A stretch of DNA of 64,000 bases from Cyprinodon diabolis (taxonomy: Eukaryota > Chordata > Actinopteri > Cyprinodontiformes > Cyprinodontidae): the NCBI GenBank assembly GCA_030533445.1, contig CM060082.1, forward strand, positions 37,521,817 through 37,585,816. Reading direction: 5' to 3'. The notes beneath the pieces were generated by a model. It ran no database searches. It was not told the DNA's origin and saw only the letters and a program-made list of their open reading frames with translations. This document shows positions 1 to 9,830 of this stretch, in pieces. The position numbers and the translations under genes are program-made. The first letter of the stretch is position 1, and each line of letters begins with the position of its first letter.

Positions 1-154
1 TGGTGATGGAGCAGGCGCGCAGAAGCGAAGCTGTTACATTATCTGCCGCTCGCTGGAGTGCTATAGACAGGAATGGATAATTGGCAAAGAGGAGACGTCG
101 GTTCTCCAGAGAGACTTTGTTCTTCCTCGTTCCATGTTCAAAAATACACAAAAA
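1..154 (+). other. Possible partial exon at window edge
   Basis: The frame beginning at base 2 stays open from the window edge through base 169. A consensus-like splice donor GTAAGT sits at 155-160 and a stop follows at 170-172. The stretch is more GC-rich than the AT-rich DNA to its right, which fits an exon entering from the left. The conceptual peptide (about 51 residues, containing CYIICRSLECY) is not one I recognise. No acceptor can be seen because the left side lies outside the window. It could equally be unique noncoding DNA or a transposon fragment; an open frame this short is weak evidence. Confidence 0.2.
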
Positions 155-172
155 GTAAGTTGGAAGATGTAG

Positions 173-697
173 AAACATGGAACTCTTAGAATCTGATATT
201 AAGCTCATCTTAGGCATTTGTTTCATTATATCCCCAGTAGATTAGGTGCTGTTTTCTGCCTAAAAAAACTTGTTCAATGTCCTTGAATTTTCTGCATATT
301 TAGTCACTTTTAGTTACTAATCAGAGGACATGGCTTGATATTTGAACAAATCCGGCTGGTCAATTATGGTTTGAGGATATATGTCAACAAATACCTTTTT
401 AAAAATAAATCAGACAATTCAAAAAGGGGTTGAGGAAACAAAAGACACAAAAAAAAAATGAAAAAAACTCAAGGAGCACTAATCATTTTACAGTCAAATG
501 CCAATAATGACAAAAGCAGCTATGAAGCCAGTGTTAACTCAGGAGGAACTGCAGATATCAGAAGCTCAGGTGGGAAAAATCAGTAGACAGGAGAAGCATT
601 AGTCTTCAACACCAAACATTTGGCCTAATGACGAAGTGACAAAACAATCGATGCATGTGAAAACTATTATATAACCTTGATTTCCACAGTGAAACTG
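173..697. other. Unannotated AT-rich stretch
   Basis: I see no gene, repeat terminus or tandem array here. It ends at the target duplication of the next LTR. Confidence 0.5.
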
Positions 698-702
698 ACA
701 GC

Positions 703-1152
703 TGACACGGTCTTGGTTCTGTTAAGTGTTCCTTTGAGTATTCAGTTTTACTTTGCTCCATGTTTTCTAGTTTTATTGGTTTAATTCCTATGTTGTTGTG
801 TTTTCTGGATATATTTGAGTTCTTAGGTTTTTCTTTGTTGCCCTCTTGTGTTGGTTTCCTTTTCCCTAGCTCCCTTCTAGAAGCCTCTGTTCACACCTGC
901 TCCCAATCAGCTCGTTAGTCCTGCCTTTGTTCAGTCAGCCATAAATACTCTCCCTGTGCAGTTCCTCAGTGCTGGCTACTCGTGCATGTTTTCCCTGATG
1001 TCTCCATGGTTCTGGTTTGTTTTGCATTCTGTGTTGGATTATTGGATTCCTGCCTCTGTTACCTGTTAAGAGCTCCATTAAAACTACAAGAACTCACCTC
1101 TGCCTCACAGCCTCTGCATTTTGGTCCTCGAAATCTCAACCAAATCTTGACA
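703..1152 (+). mobile_element. Solo LTR, 450 bp, with 5-bp target duplication
   Basis: The block starts TGACACGG and ends CTTGACA, so it has the TG...CA termini of an LTR. It is flanked by a perfect direct repeat ACAGC at 698-702 and 1153-1157. Inside are a TATA-like ATAAATA at 941-947 and an ATTAAA polyadenylation-type signal at 1077-1082, in the order expected for a plus-strand LTR. No gag or pol coding sequence lies on either side, so this is a solo LTR left by LTR-LTR recombination. Related copies are at 18694-18860 and, reversed, at 46965-47363. Ty3/gypsy-type is my guess from the 5-bp duplication; the superfamily is not proven. Confidence 0.8.
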
Positions 1153-1157
1153 ACAGC

Positions 1158-3366
1158 ATTGTCACAGTGGCGTTTTTCTTCAGTTGGGACAGCGAGGCAA
1201 AATGCTGGAAAACAGAAACCAGCTTGTAGGCGGTGGGCCCTAAAAAACAGCAGAGTTGGGACTATTTGTGCTGCTTTCCTAATAAATCTCTGAGCTTTAA
1301 AAATATATTTTAGGTTGTTTTGCAGGTGGTTGCAACATCTCTTCAAGCGCAGTTGGTGATAGAAACTCTTCCCAGAGTGATGGTTGGGTGGATGGGTTCC
1401 AATACAACAACAGGGGGAACACTGTCATTGCAACACATTAATCTATTTATATGAGACAGAAGTTATGTTTTTATGTATGCTAACATTTAATAACAGAAGC
1501 ATCGACAGCCGTGGCTAGACATTTGGTCTGCAAAACAGGCTAGGAAAAAAAGAATGACTTGACATTTATGGCAACAATTTATCATTTCGGCTTTGTAAGT
1601 GCAGTGAAAAAATTTCATAAGCTTATATCTAAATGTTATAATGAAAGCAACACAGTTTCAGTGTTAGGACCTAATCCAGTACCAGAACTGCCTCTCTTAT
1701 GCCTTAATCATTGTACTTAGTATGTAATGACTGATAGGGAATTAATAACAAAGAACTGTAGGAATTGATCTGAAAATCATCTCTCAATTTAATTAAATAA
1801 AATTGATGCACATATTCATGTAATGTCTTAACAAAGCCTCAATTCCCCTATTTCTCATGTTGAACTGCAAAAATTATCTTTGGAAAATTACAACACTCGT
1901 TTATTCTCTGAGAAGGGTGACAATACCTCTAGAACAATTAAAGCCTTCAGCCAATCAACTCGTCCCATCACCACCACTATGCGATAATGAAAAACCAGTG
2001 AATCCCACCTGCAGTTGTGTCTTTGTTTCACACTGTGTAAACCAGAGGCTGTGAAATAAACTGGGACAATGTTACACAGTCCATATTGCAATCATGCATA
2101 AGGGGACCTTGAAGGGCTTTTTTTTGTGTGACAGGATTTGTACGAGTGTGAAAAGCGACTTTAATTAAACAGTGGTGCATCATTGACGACTTTGAGCCTT
2201 CCTGTGTGTGAAAGCGTATGCCAATTAGATAATCATCTGTGAAAACATTTTGCATGAAATATGATTCTATGATAACTGCGCGATTATACACAACTGTAAC
2301 ATCATGGCAATTATGCATGCCATTCATCTTCTCCTGAGCCAGGGTGGTTTTTTACAGCAGAAATCCACGAAACACATCAAGCAGATGCATGGAAACCCAG
2401 CCATGGTGAAAGCAGCTTTCTGTTTAAGGGAACCATTTTCCAATGAAAGAAATGAATGGAAAATGCAAGAAAAAGAGACTAATTTCCACAGTCTCCTCCT
2501 GACAGCTGGCTAGCTTACGCTGCATAGCCGCATTGTTTGTTTACACTGTAGCTTGATTTTGATCACTGGTCTGCTCAACTTTCCAGATGTCTCGCCCACA
2601 TGTGAGGCTGTCGTTTCTAGGTGGGAATATGTGCCAGACGAAGCTTCTGTTAACTCAGAGGCTCATTTAAATATATATTATATATTAATTTTTACAACTG
2701 TTAGAAATTAAATAAAAATATAATCTTTAACAATTGTAAACTCACATGCACGTGAGGGAATACATGTTTCCCAGCAACTGTGTGCGTGTGTGAGCTGTCA
2801 CACAGCAGTGGGGGAGGGAACAGCTGTTCTCCCTCCCTTCCCATGTCACTGATTTAACATATGGCTAACCTTTTGGAGATAGCGCTGTTTACTTTCCTGC
2901 ACAACAGCGATAACATCCTAAATTATTCCCCAAAACACACTAAGCGGTTAGATTGAAAAAAAAATAAAAAATCAGTGCCGCATTCAGGTAAAAATATAAA
3001 AAAAGAAAACCTTCTGCAGTTTATTTGTGATCCGTTTTGGTTTCATTGTTGTAAACCTGTTAGTAATATCCTCTTTTTTGCATGGTTGTTTTTGCAAAAA
3101 TAGAACATAGACCCTGTTTACGGCTTTTAAACAAATAGCATATTTACAGGTCAACCTGCAAATATTTTTAAAAGGTCAAAAACATTTGTCTTCATTTTGT
3201 GCATGCTGTTTCCTGTCTATTCACTGCTAATTATGGTTCCACAAAATCTTAAATGAAATCTGGGGGTGAGGACCCCCTCCCCCTCGTGAGGTGTTGCAGA
3301 AAAAAGGAAAGAAAAATGGGACCATAATAAAGGAATTTTTTTTTTAAGTTAATATTTCAATTCACA
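1158..3366. other. No recognised gene; mostly unique DNA
   Basis: Several short open frames occur, the longest about 100 codons, with no family motif. A short AT tract lies near 2668-2690. Nothing else stands out. Confidence 0.5.
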
Positions 3367-3574
3367 GGCTGCACAGTGTAGCAGTGGGTAGAGCTACTGC
3401 AGCAAGAAGGTTCTGAGTTCGATTCCCTGCCTGGAGTCTTTCTGCACGGAGTTAGCATGTTCTCCTGTGGCATGTGTGTGTTCTCTCCGGGTACCCCGGC
3501 TTCCTCCCACAGTCCAAAAACATGACTGTTAGGTTAAATTCCTTAGGTGTGAGTGCGTGAATGGTTGTTTGTCC
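3367..3574 (+). mobile_element. tRNA-derived SINE, left part (split)
   Basis: The head carries a box-A-like stretch (GTAGCAGTGGG) and a box-B-like GTTCGATTCC, followed by the body typical of a widespread teleost SINE with the motif CTTCCTCCCACAGTCC. The copy breaks at 3574 and resumes at 4414. The 11 bases GTTGTTTGTCC at 3564-3574 are repeated exactly at 4414-4424, marking the target duplication of the element inserted between. A diverged relative lies at 57851-58128. Confidence 0.75.
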
Positions 3575-3669
3575 TTCCGTAAAAGTAAAAAAAAACAAAA
3601 AAAAACAAAAATTTAATTGAGAAAGCTCCCTGGAGAGGTGGCAAAACGTCTTAAAATCTTGGAAACCAA

Positions 3670-4340
3670 GGCCCCGTCCACACGAAGTCAAAACAAACAC
3701 GAAACGCTAATATTTTCCAGAACGTTTGTCTTAAAGACGGAGACGTAAAATAAATGTGATCGACCACATGAATGCATGAAAATGCTGCAAAATGTATGCC
3801 AGGCCTGTAAGTGGCGCTGTGGTGCCAAAGCAAAAATAGGCAAAAACAGGCAACGAAATGTTGGGCATGCGCAGTAATATTTATACAACAACCAAACCGG
3901 AAAACCCCTAGAAGAAGAGCCAAATCGAAAAGATGGCGGCAAGTATGAATGGGCGAAAATGTACAAGTCTGGTTTGGACAGATGATGAAGTGGAACTGCT
4001 GCTTCGCGTTACACTTGATTATAAAGTGTTGTAAGCCCGACAGCAGGGTGGGTAGCATGAGCAGCAACCATTCAACACAGTACGGCGCCATTGTTGTTGT
4101 GATACTGTGCATGCGTGTTTAGAGGCGACGCTATGACGCATGCGTGTAAGAAAAAAAATGCGGTCAGAGCTTAAAGATGGAACCGCGACAACGGTGTTTC
4201 AAAATCTTCCCACTCTGAAGGCTTGATAAAAAAAAGATCGTTTACAGACCCCCAAAACGCCGGCTTCGTATGGATGAGAGGCTGGTTTGGTGAAAAATTA
4301 GTGAATTTAGGCCAGGGTTTGACTTCGTGTGGACGGGGCC
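3670..4340 (+). mobile_element. Harbinger-like non-autonomous DNA element, 671 bp
   Basis: The termini are inverted repeats: GGCCCCGTCCACACGAAGTC at the left and its reverse complement at the right. The 3-bp duplication CAA flanks it at 3667-3669 and 4341-4343. Removing the element restores continuity of the host repeat, as comparison with copy C (near 20905-20925) shows. A 3-bp duplication and GG-initiated termini fit PIF/Harbinger. The interior keeps the first codons of a Myb/SANT-like protein (3933-4034), the accessory protein of that superfamily, but no transposase. Confidence 0.75.
3933..4034 (+). pseudogene. N-terminal fragment of Myb/SANT-like transposon protein
   Basis: ATG at 3933 opens a 33-codon frame ending at TAA 4032-4034. 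Residues 14-31 contain the motif LVWTDDEVELLLRVTLDY, which matches the start of the Myb/SANT-like (trihelix-type) domain of the DNA-binding accessory protein encoded by PIF/Harbinger transposons. In autonomous elements this protein helps the transposase bind and enter the nucleus. Only the first helix region survives; the rest of the domain is missing, so no function is expected. The ATG lies in a GATGGCGGC context, a plausible initiation site. The longer antisense open frame across the same DNA (3651-4112, minus) is a shadow. Confidence 0.6.
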
Positions 4341-4413
4341 CAAGTCCAGTGGATTTTCTAAAAACTTTTACGGAATGACTATAACCTGGATGACTGAAAA
4401 TCTTCATCAGCTT

Positions 4414-4550
4414 GTTGTTTGTCCTGTTTGTTGCCCTGTGATGGACTGTCCACGTTGTACTCCGCCTCTCGCCCGTAGATAGCTGGAGATAGGCACCAGC
4501 ACTCCTCGCTACCCCAGAAGGGATAAAGTGTGATGGAAATGGATGGAAGT
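4414..4550 (+). mobile_element. tRNA-derived SINE, right part
   Basis: Continuation of the SINE begun at 3367. It carries the 3' body (GCCCTGTGATGGACTG, then CGCCTCTCGCCC) and ends near a GGAAATGGATGGA tail. It starts with the second copy of the 11-bp target duplication. Confidence 0.7.
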
Positions 4551-4933
4551 TGAAAAGTTAGCTGCCAGATGTATGGTAGGATCCCATTTCCAGGACAGAT
4601 CGTGCATAAATGTTAAAAAGGGAACGTTTTTATTTCTGTCTTTTTTTTTACAAAGTACAATAGAGGGCGACCTGGATGTATTTCTGGCAAATGGCAGAGA
4701 TTGTGCTACCGGTATGGTTCGGGTAATGATACTCTTTGCCAACCAGTTGCCAGGTCCGCCAATGCTAGTGTTAGCAAAGGCTGGCATTATTGCCAGTCCA
4801 GAAGGAAAGCCGCAAACTTTACACACCTTCTGAGCCTATTTGTTATCTTACAGTGAGATAGCACCAACACTCAAAAGCTTCTTCAATGATCACTTTTTGT
4901 TGTGCTTCTTTCTTAGTCTGTCATAAGATGAGA
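4551..4933. other. No recognised feature
   Basis: A 96-codon open frame on the plus strand (4543-4833) and a similar one opposite have no recognisable motif and overlap the SINE tail. Nothing supported. Confidence 0.5.
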
Positions 4934-5234
4934 TTCAAAAAAAGTTAAATAAACCAACAATCCACTGGACTTTATTTCCCAGTTTAAAGACTTTTCACTT
5001 CCCATCCAGGAAGTTTTTTCAATCCAAAATGTCAGAATTTGCATTCAGTTTGAGGCTTTATAGAGTAGACCAGAACAAAAGCCTGGTTTTAGCTTAGAAA
5101 ACATGAAAATTGAACCAGATGAAAGGGTCTGCAATCTATAAAGTCTTCACATGGAAAAAAAGTCCAGTGGATTGTTTTATTTTTAACTTTTTTGAAATAA
5201 CTATGACCTGGATGACTAAGAATCTTCACCAGCA
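4934..5234. repeat. Inverted-arm repeat, copy B
   Basis: The left arm (about 4934-5045) contains CAATCCACTGGACTTT; the right arm (about 5130-5234) contains AAAGTCCAGTGGATTG, its reverse complement. The spacer between the arms is shared with copies C and D. The right edge ends ACCTGGATGACTAAGAATC as in copy A. No target duplication was found. Confidence 0.65.
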
Positions 5235-6179
5235 AATAATATGAGATGTTTAACACAGAGAGAAGCCATTTCTCAGCACTATCACCGAGCTGCTATAATC
5301 TGGCAACACCTGAGCTTTGTCTCACCTGACTTCAGCCTACTATTCTAATTGGGACAAAATTGTCCAAATTATGTCTTAATATTTTTTCTTTAAAATTGAT
5401 ATGTTTATTTTTCACCTATCTAGATGTTTTGTTGATGTATAATTTATTTTGGACAAATTTATTTTGATGAAAAACCTATGATATATAAGTTGTATTGGAT
5501 TATAACATACGTATTTTTCCATAAGAAGTGGGAGTTTCTAACCAAGCACAGCAAGAATAGGCTTCTGTCTTAGAAACCCTCCTCTTGGTCCAGGCATACT
5601 GACCTCAGATAACTGAACCATTTCCTATAATAGTCTATTGTACTCTTAGGATTCCCCTCCCCAGTTCCTATATCCTCTTGTTTTATCCATTATAGAGAAA
5701 GATCCAGTTTTATTAATGTCACTATTGTTTCAGTCTTCACTAAGCCATGCTATATAAATGGTATATTTCACAGATCAGAACAAAAACACACATTACCTTT
5801 GGAGGTTAGGCGATACCAGAGCTAAACATTCTTCCTTTTAAGGATTAGGGATGACTAAAGGTGGACGCTTTGGATGAGTCAAACTGATGGAGGAACCTCA
5901 GCGAGAATATGTCAAATATTTCGGCGGCTTTATTTTTCATTACGTTGAGAGACCTTTATGCACAGACCCACTCTGAAATGAGTGAAGACACATCGACTCA
6001 TACCTTGAAATCAACACCTTAACTTTGCTTCACAGTCTGCAGAGGGTAACGGATTGCACGACTCCCCAAACAATATTATCTCATGTGAACAGACGAATTA
6101 GTTCTTTGTTTTAGGGACATGAGTATTCCTCAAGACCCAAAGAAAGACACCTAGACATCATAAAAATCCCTCCTCAAAT
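5235..6179. other. No recognised feature
   Basis: Low-GC DNA with no gene, repeat terminus or RNA. Confidence 0.5.
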
Positions 6180-6440
6180 TGGAAGAAAGGAGTGTGCTCA
6201 AAGGGATGCTAAAGTAGCACTTATGGATACTGTTAGCGTTTAGCTCAGGCAAAAAGAAATTCTCTCATTAAGTGGGTCTCTATTTCTTGTTCCCTCCGGC
6301 TCGCTGCAGAACAGATCAAATGAAGGTTACCCCGTCCTCTCTCATGGCCTACATCCTGATGCCAGAGCTAATTGCATAATTTGTTTCAGAATTAACAGCT
6401 AATAGCAGTCACTTCTCGGCTCCAGCCGCTACCCTGCCTC
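6180..6440. other. Candidate conserved noncoding element
   Basis: Unique, compositionally mixed sequence with no repeat signature and several homeodomain-type cores (GCTAATTGC near 6368, AATTAACAGCTAAT near 6391). Conservation cannot be tested here; this is an impression only. Confidence 0.2.
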
Positions 6441-7094
6441 CATGCACTCACATCTTGTTTTCTTTTTTCCCTCATTCTCATCCCATTATATCTGTATTAG
6501 TAGAAGATTTAAACAATATAGCACAAAACCATGCTAGTGTAAATTACATTCATAAGTGTGAAGGCAGAGTGTTGATGTATTGAAAGCTAATTCTCTCACA
6601 TGGATCCTGCTTATTGAATCAAATTGCTATTGTCTGAGGGTACAATGGAATTTCTGGGCTGTAGATGACAAAGCCACTAAAGAAAGAACATGAAAAAAGG
6701 GATTTCTACAAGGAAAAATCTAACAATTATCCAGTTTATTTTTAATATTATAACAGCAGGTTTTATGAACTTCAACTGAATTTAATATGATAGATCAGCA
6801 CAAAAATACCATAGTCATACGAGGAATGAAATGTTACAAATGAAAATCTGAAAGGTGTGGTGTGCATTTTCCACCCCATTGAGGCCAGAACTGTGTGTAC
6901 TATCCCTTTCATGACAAAATATGCAGATCTGGTGTCATACATATGTTTCTAGCAGCATTCACATCTCCAGACCAAAGTTCGTATCCATTTGTCTTTTCAA
7001 AGCTACAAACACTCTTTGTGGTCATTGGAGGAAATAAACTGTCCAGAGCAGTCTGCAGCAGTCCAGCTATGGCCTTCATATTTATTAAAAGTCT
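6441..7094. other. No recognised feature
   Basis: Nothing recognisable. Overlapping open frames of 75-85 codons near 6895-7152 lack motifs. Confidence 0.5.
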
Positions 7095-8035
7095 ATGCTT
7101 GTTCCTTATGTTCCTAACAGAGCACTTCGCTCTCAATCTGCAGGTTTACTAGTGGTTCCTAGAATTTCTAAAAGTAGAATGGGAGGCAGATCTTTTAGTT
7201 ATCAGGCTGCTCTCCTGTGGAACCAACTACCAGTTTTAGTCCGTGAGGCAGACACCCTGTCTACTTTTAAGGCTAGGCTTAAAACTTTCCTTTTTGATAA
7301 AGCTTATAGTTAAGAGCGGCTCAGGTTATCCTAAGCTATCTCTATAGTTATGCTGCTTTAGGCTTAGACTTCTGGAGGACTTAGGGACCCCTATTTCATC
7401 ATTCTGCTTCATTCTATCTTTATTCTCCTACTCTGCAGAATCTGTTTGTTCAATCTCTAACGTTCTGCTCTCTGCTTTTTCTCAAAGTAGCTTTGCCTCG
7501 TCTGTTCCTGTTTGGCTGTGACACCATCATGGAGAGAAATACAGCCGTGCTGCTGCCATCAAAACCTTTGTTTATAGATGTTGGAGATTGGCCTGTTTTT
7601 CAGTGTAGTCCTGTTTCTCTGACTGTGACTGACTGGATGTGCTCTCTTCATCCTCTGACATGGGAGCTGGCTCGGAGATCGTCTGGCTGGCTGTGTGTTT
7701 CCTGGACGGGGCCGCCTTTTACAGTTTTTACAGCTTTTTGTATCTCTGCTTCTATCTCCTTGAACCCCAGATGGCCGCTCACACTGAGCCTGGTTCTGCT
7801 GGAGGTTTCTTCCTGTTAAAATGGAGTTTTTCCTCTCCACTGTCGCTGCAAGCATGCTTAGCGTGAGGGATTGGCTTTGAGTCAATGAGTCGATGCAATC
7901 AACTGGTTTTCCTTAGATAGAAAACTTTGAATCAATTTGAATGTATGATCTGGTGAACTGTAAAGTGCCTTGAGATGACATTTGTTGTGAATTGGTGCTA
8001 TAGAAATAAACTGTATTGAACTAAATTGAATCTTA
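7095..8035 (+). mobile_element. 5'-truncated LINE: RT C-terminus plus 3' UTR
   Basis: A coding tail (7098-7313) is followed by roughly 700 bp of 3' UTR. The UTR has the motif GGAGTTTTTCCTCTCCACTG and the ending AAAGTGCCTTGAGATGACA...GTGCTATAGAAATAAACTG with an imperfect (TTGAA)n-like end. These are well known from fish LINE 3' ends. The same UTR end recurs at 18325-18530. No upstream reverse transcriptase domain is present, so this is a typical 5'-truncated copy. Clade (L2/CR1 or Rex-type) is not resolved. Confidence 0.75.
7098..7313 (+). pseudogene. C-terminal fragment of LINE reverse transcriptase ORF
   Basis: An open frame of about 70 codons ends at 7311-7313. The peptide has the order RALRSQSAGLLVVPR, GGRSFSYQAALLWNQLP, then STFKARLKTFLF. 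This is the conserved C-terminal tail following the reverse transcriptase domain in many fish non-LTR retrotransposons. The catalytic domain is absent, so the fragment cannot be functional. The ATG at 7095 is fortuitous; the homologous part begins just after it. Confidence 0.7.
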
Positions 8036-8639
8036 GGTATTATTCCATGCTCCTAGGCTATCTGTACGAACTCTGACTGGTTGTTGCGGATGCAGATTTT
8101 GTGGGTTGGCCTTCGGGAGGATAGGGGTGTGGAAAGCCCAAACAACTCTTCATGGGGATGTATGAATAAAGCTTGGTTTATTTTTGACACGTCATTTACA
8201 TCATTTTGGGCTTCCCTATATCTGGGAACATTTGTAACTTCCCAGAAAGGTTTGCAGATGTAAACATCTAGAGAAATCCAGGGATTTAGCTCATAAGTTT
8301 TCACCACTACCAACAGATTGTGGAAAAACTCCAGGAAAGGAATTACTGTCGCTTTCCAATAGCATGAAGAGACTTTGCTAAAACTGTAAACAGCTGTATT
8401 TCCTACTTCTTCATATAGTGTGGTATTGTCAGCTTGCTGTTTGTGCTGAGAGTTTCTGCGCAGAATATTCATGTGTCGACCATAATAAGGAGATTTTTGG
8501 TTAAAAAAAAAAACTGTCTGCCTAATCTGAGAGGAATTTTTCTTGTACAAACAACTAATACATGCTCTGGGGATTGGTCATGTTTTTATTTTTTTTTTAA
8601 ATGCAGAACAAGATGGGACCTTTAAATCACCCAGCTAGA
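8036..8639. other. No recognised feature
   Basis: The minus strand has a 165-codon open frame (8053-8550) with no recognised motif. T-rich runs lie near 8582-8600. I do not call a gene. Confidence 0.5.
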
Positions 8640-8641
8640 TA

Positions 8642-9828
8642 CACTCACCGGCCACTTTATTAGGTACCCCATGCTAGTAACGGGTTGGACCCCCTTTTGC
8701 CTTCAGAACTGCCTCAATTCTTCATGGCATAGATTCAACAAGGTGCTGGAAGCATTCCTCAGGGAGTTTGGTCCATATTGACATGATGGCATCACACAGT
8801 TGCCGCAGATTGGTCGGCTGCACATCCATGATGCGAATCTCCCGTTCCACCACATCCCAAAGATGCTCTATTGGATTGAGATCTGGTGACTGTGGAGGCC
8901 ATTTGAGTACAGTGAACTCATTGTCATGTTCAAGAAACCAGTCTGAGATGATTTCAGCTTTATGTCATGGCGCATTATCCTGCTGAAAGTAGCCATCAGA
9001 AGTTGGGTACATTGTGGTCATAAAGGGATGGACATGGTCAGCGACAATACTCAGGTAGGCTGTGGCGTTGCAACGATGCTCAATTGGTACCAAGGGGCCC
9101 AAAGAGTGTCAAGAAAATATTCCCCACACCATGACACCACCACCACCAGCCTGAACCGTTGATACAAGGCAGGATGGATCCATGCTTTCATGTTGTAGAC
9201 GCCAAATTCTGACCCTACCATCCGAATGTCGCAGCAGAAATCGAGACTCATCCAATTTCGATGAGCTTGTGCAAATTGTAGCCTCAGTTTCCTGTTCTTA
9301 GCTGAAAGGAGTGGCACCCGGTGTGGTCTTCTGCTGCTGTAGCCCATCTGCCTCAAAGTTCGACGTACTGTGCGTTCAGAGATGCTCTTCTGCCCACCTT
9401 GGTTGTAACGGGTGGTTATTTGGGTCACTGTTGCCCTTCTATCAGCTCGAACCAGTCTGGCCATTCTCCTCTGACCTCTGGCATCAACAAGGCATTTCCG
9501 CCCACAGAACTGCCGCTCACTGGATGTTTTTTCTTTTTCGGACCATTCTCTGTAAACCCTAGAGATGGTTGTGCATGAAAATCCCAGTAGATCAGCAGTT
9601 TCTGAAATACTCAGACCAGCCCTTCTGGCACCAACAATCATGCCACATTCAAAGTCACTCAAATCACCTTTCTTCCCCATACTGATGCTCGGTTTGAACT
9701 GCAGGAGATTGTCTTGACCATGTCTACATGCCTAAATGCACTGAGTTGCCGCCATGTGATTGGCTGCTTAGAAATTAAGTGTTAACGAGCAGTTGGACAG
9801 GTGTACCTAATAAAGTGAACGGTGAGTG
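8642..9828 (-). mobile_element. Tc1-like DNA transposon, 1187 bp
   Basis: Inverted termini run 8642-8667 and 9803-9828, differing at two positions, and start CACTCACCGG / end CGGTGAGTG. The element is flanked by TA at 8640-8641 and 9829-9830, the target duplication of the Tc1/mariner superfamily. A single intronless transposase gene fills it on the minus strand. Length and layout are those of a nearly full Tc1 element. The gene is broken (see 8674-9680), so any movement would need transposase from elsewhere. Confidence 0.92.
8674..9680 (-). pseudogene. Tc1-like transposase, inactivated
   Basis: The start at 9680 (MGKKGDLSDFE) opens an intact N-terminal half with paired helix-turn-helix DNA-binding regions (SISETADLLGFSCTTISRVY near residues 24-43; SERTVRRTLRQMGYSSRRP near residues 100-118). 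Near 9250 a deletion of roughly 25-30 nt shifts the frame; family alignment from memory implies the stretch before DESRF is lost. In the second frame the catalytic motifs remain visible: DESRF, then QQDNAP, then NPIEHLW, consistent with the DD34E triad. That half also carries at least three in-frame TGA codons, including one right after NAP. It ends at TAG 8674-8676. The protein would cut and paste the element at TA sites, but this copy is dead. Confidence 0.88.
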
Positions 9829-9830
9829 TA

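Larger units (their letters stand above)
3575..4413. mobile_element. Inverted-arm repeat, copy A, inserted in the SINE
   Basis: This insertion sits between two exact 11-bp direct repeats (3564-3574 and 4414-4424). Its inner parts match the other copies: an AAAACGTCTT block near 3647-3656, then AGTCCAGTGGATT just right of 4340, then ACCTGGATGACTGA near 4386-4399. The left edge (TTCCGTAAAAGT) is the reverse complement of ACTTTTACGGAA near the right edge, so it folds back on itself. It is interrupted by the element at 3670-4340. The right-hand sequence resembles 3' regions I associate with Penelope-like retroelements in fish; that assignment is uncertain. Confidence 0.65.

Noticed and set aside
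3651..4112. 153-codon minus-strand frame
   Set aside because: Antisense shadow within the Harbinger-like element; the sense strand has the recognisable Myb/SANT start.
8053..8550. 165-codon open frame on the minus strand
   Set aside because: No domain, signal or low-complexity pattern recognised, no splice or promoter context. An isolated frame of this length is plausible by chance in 64 kb; kept only as a note.
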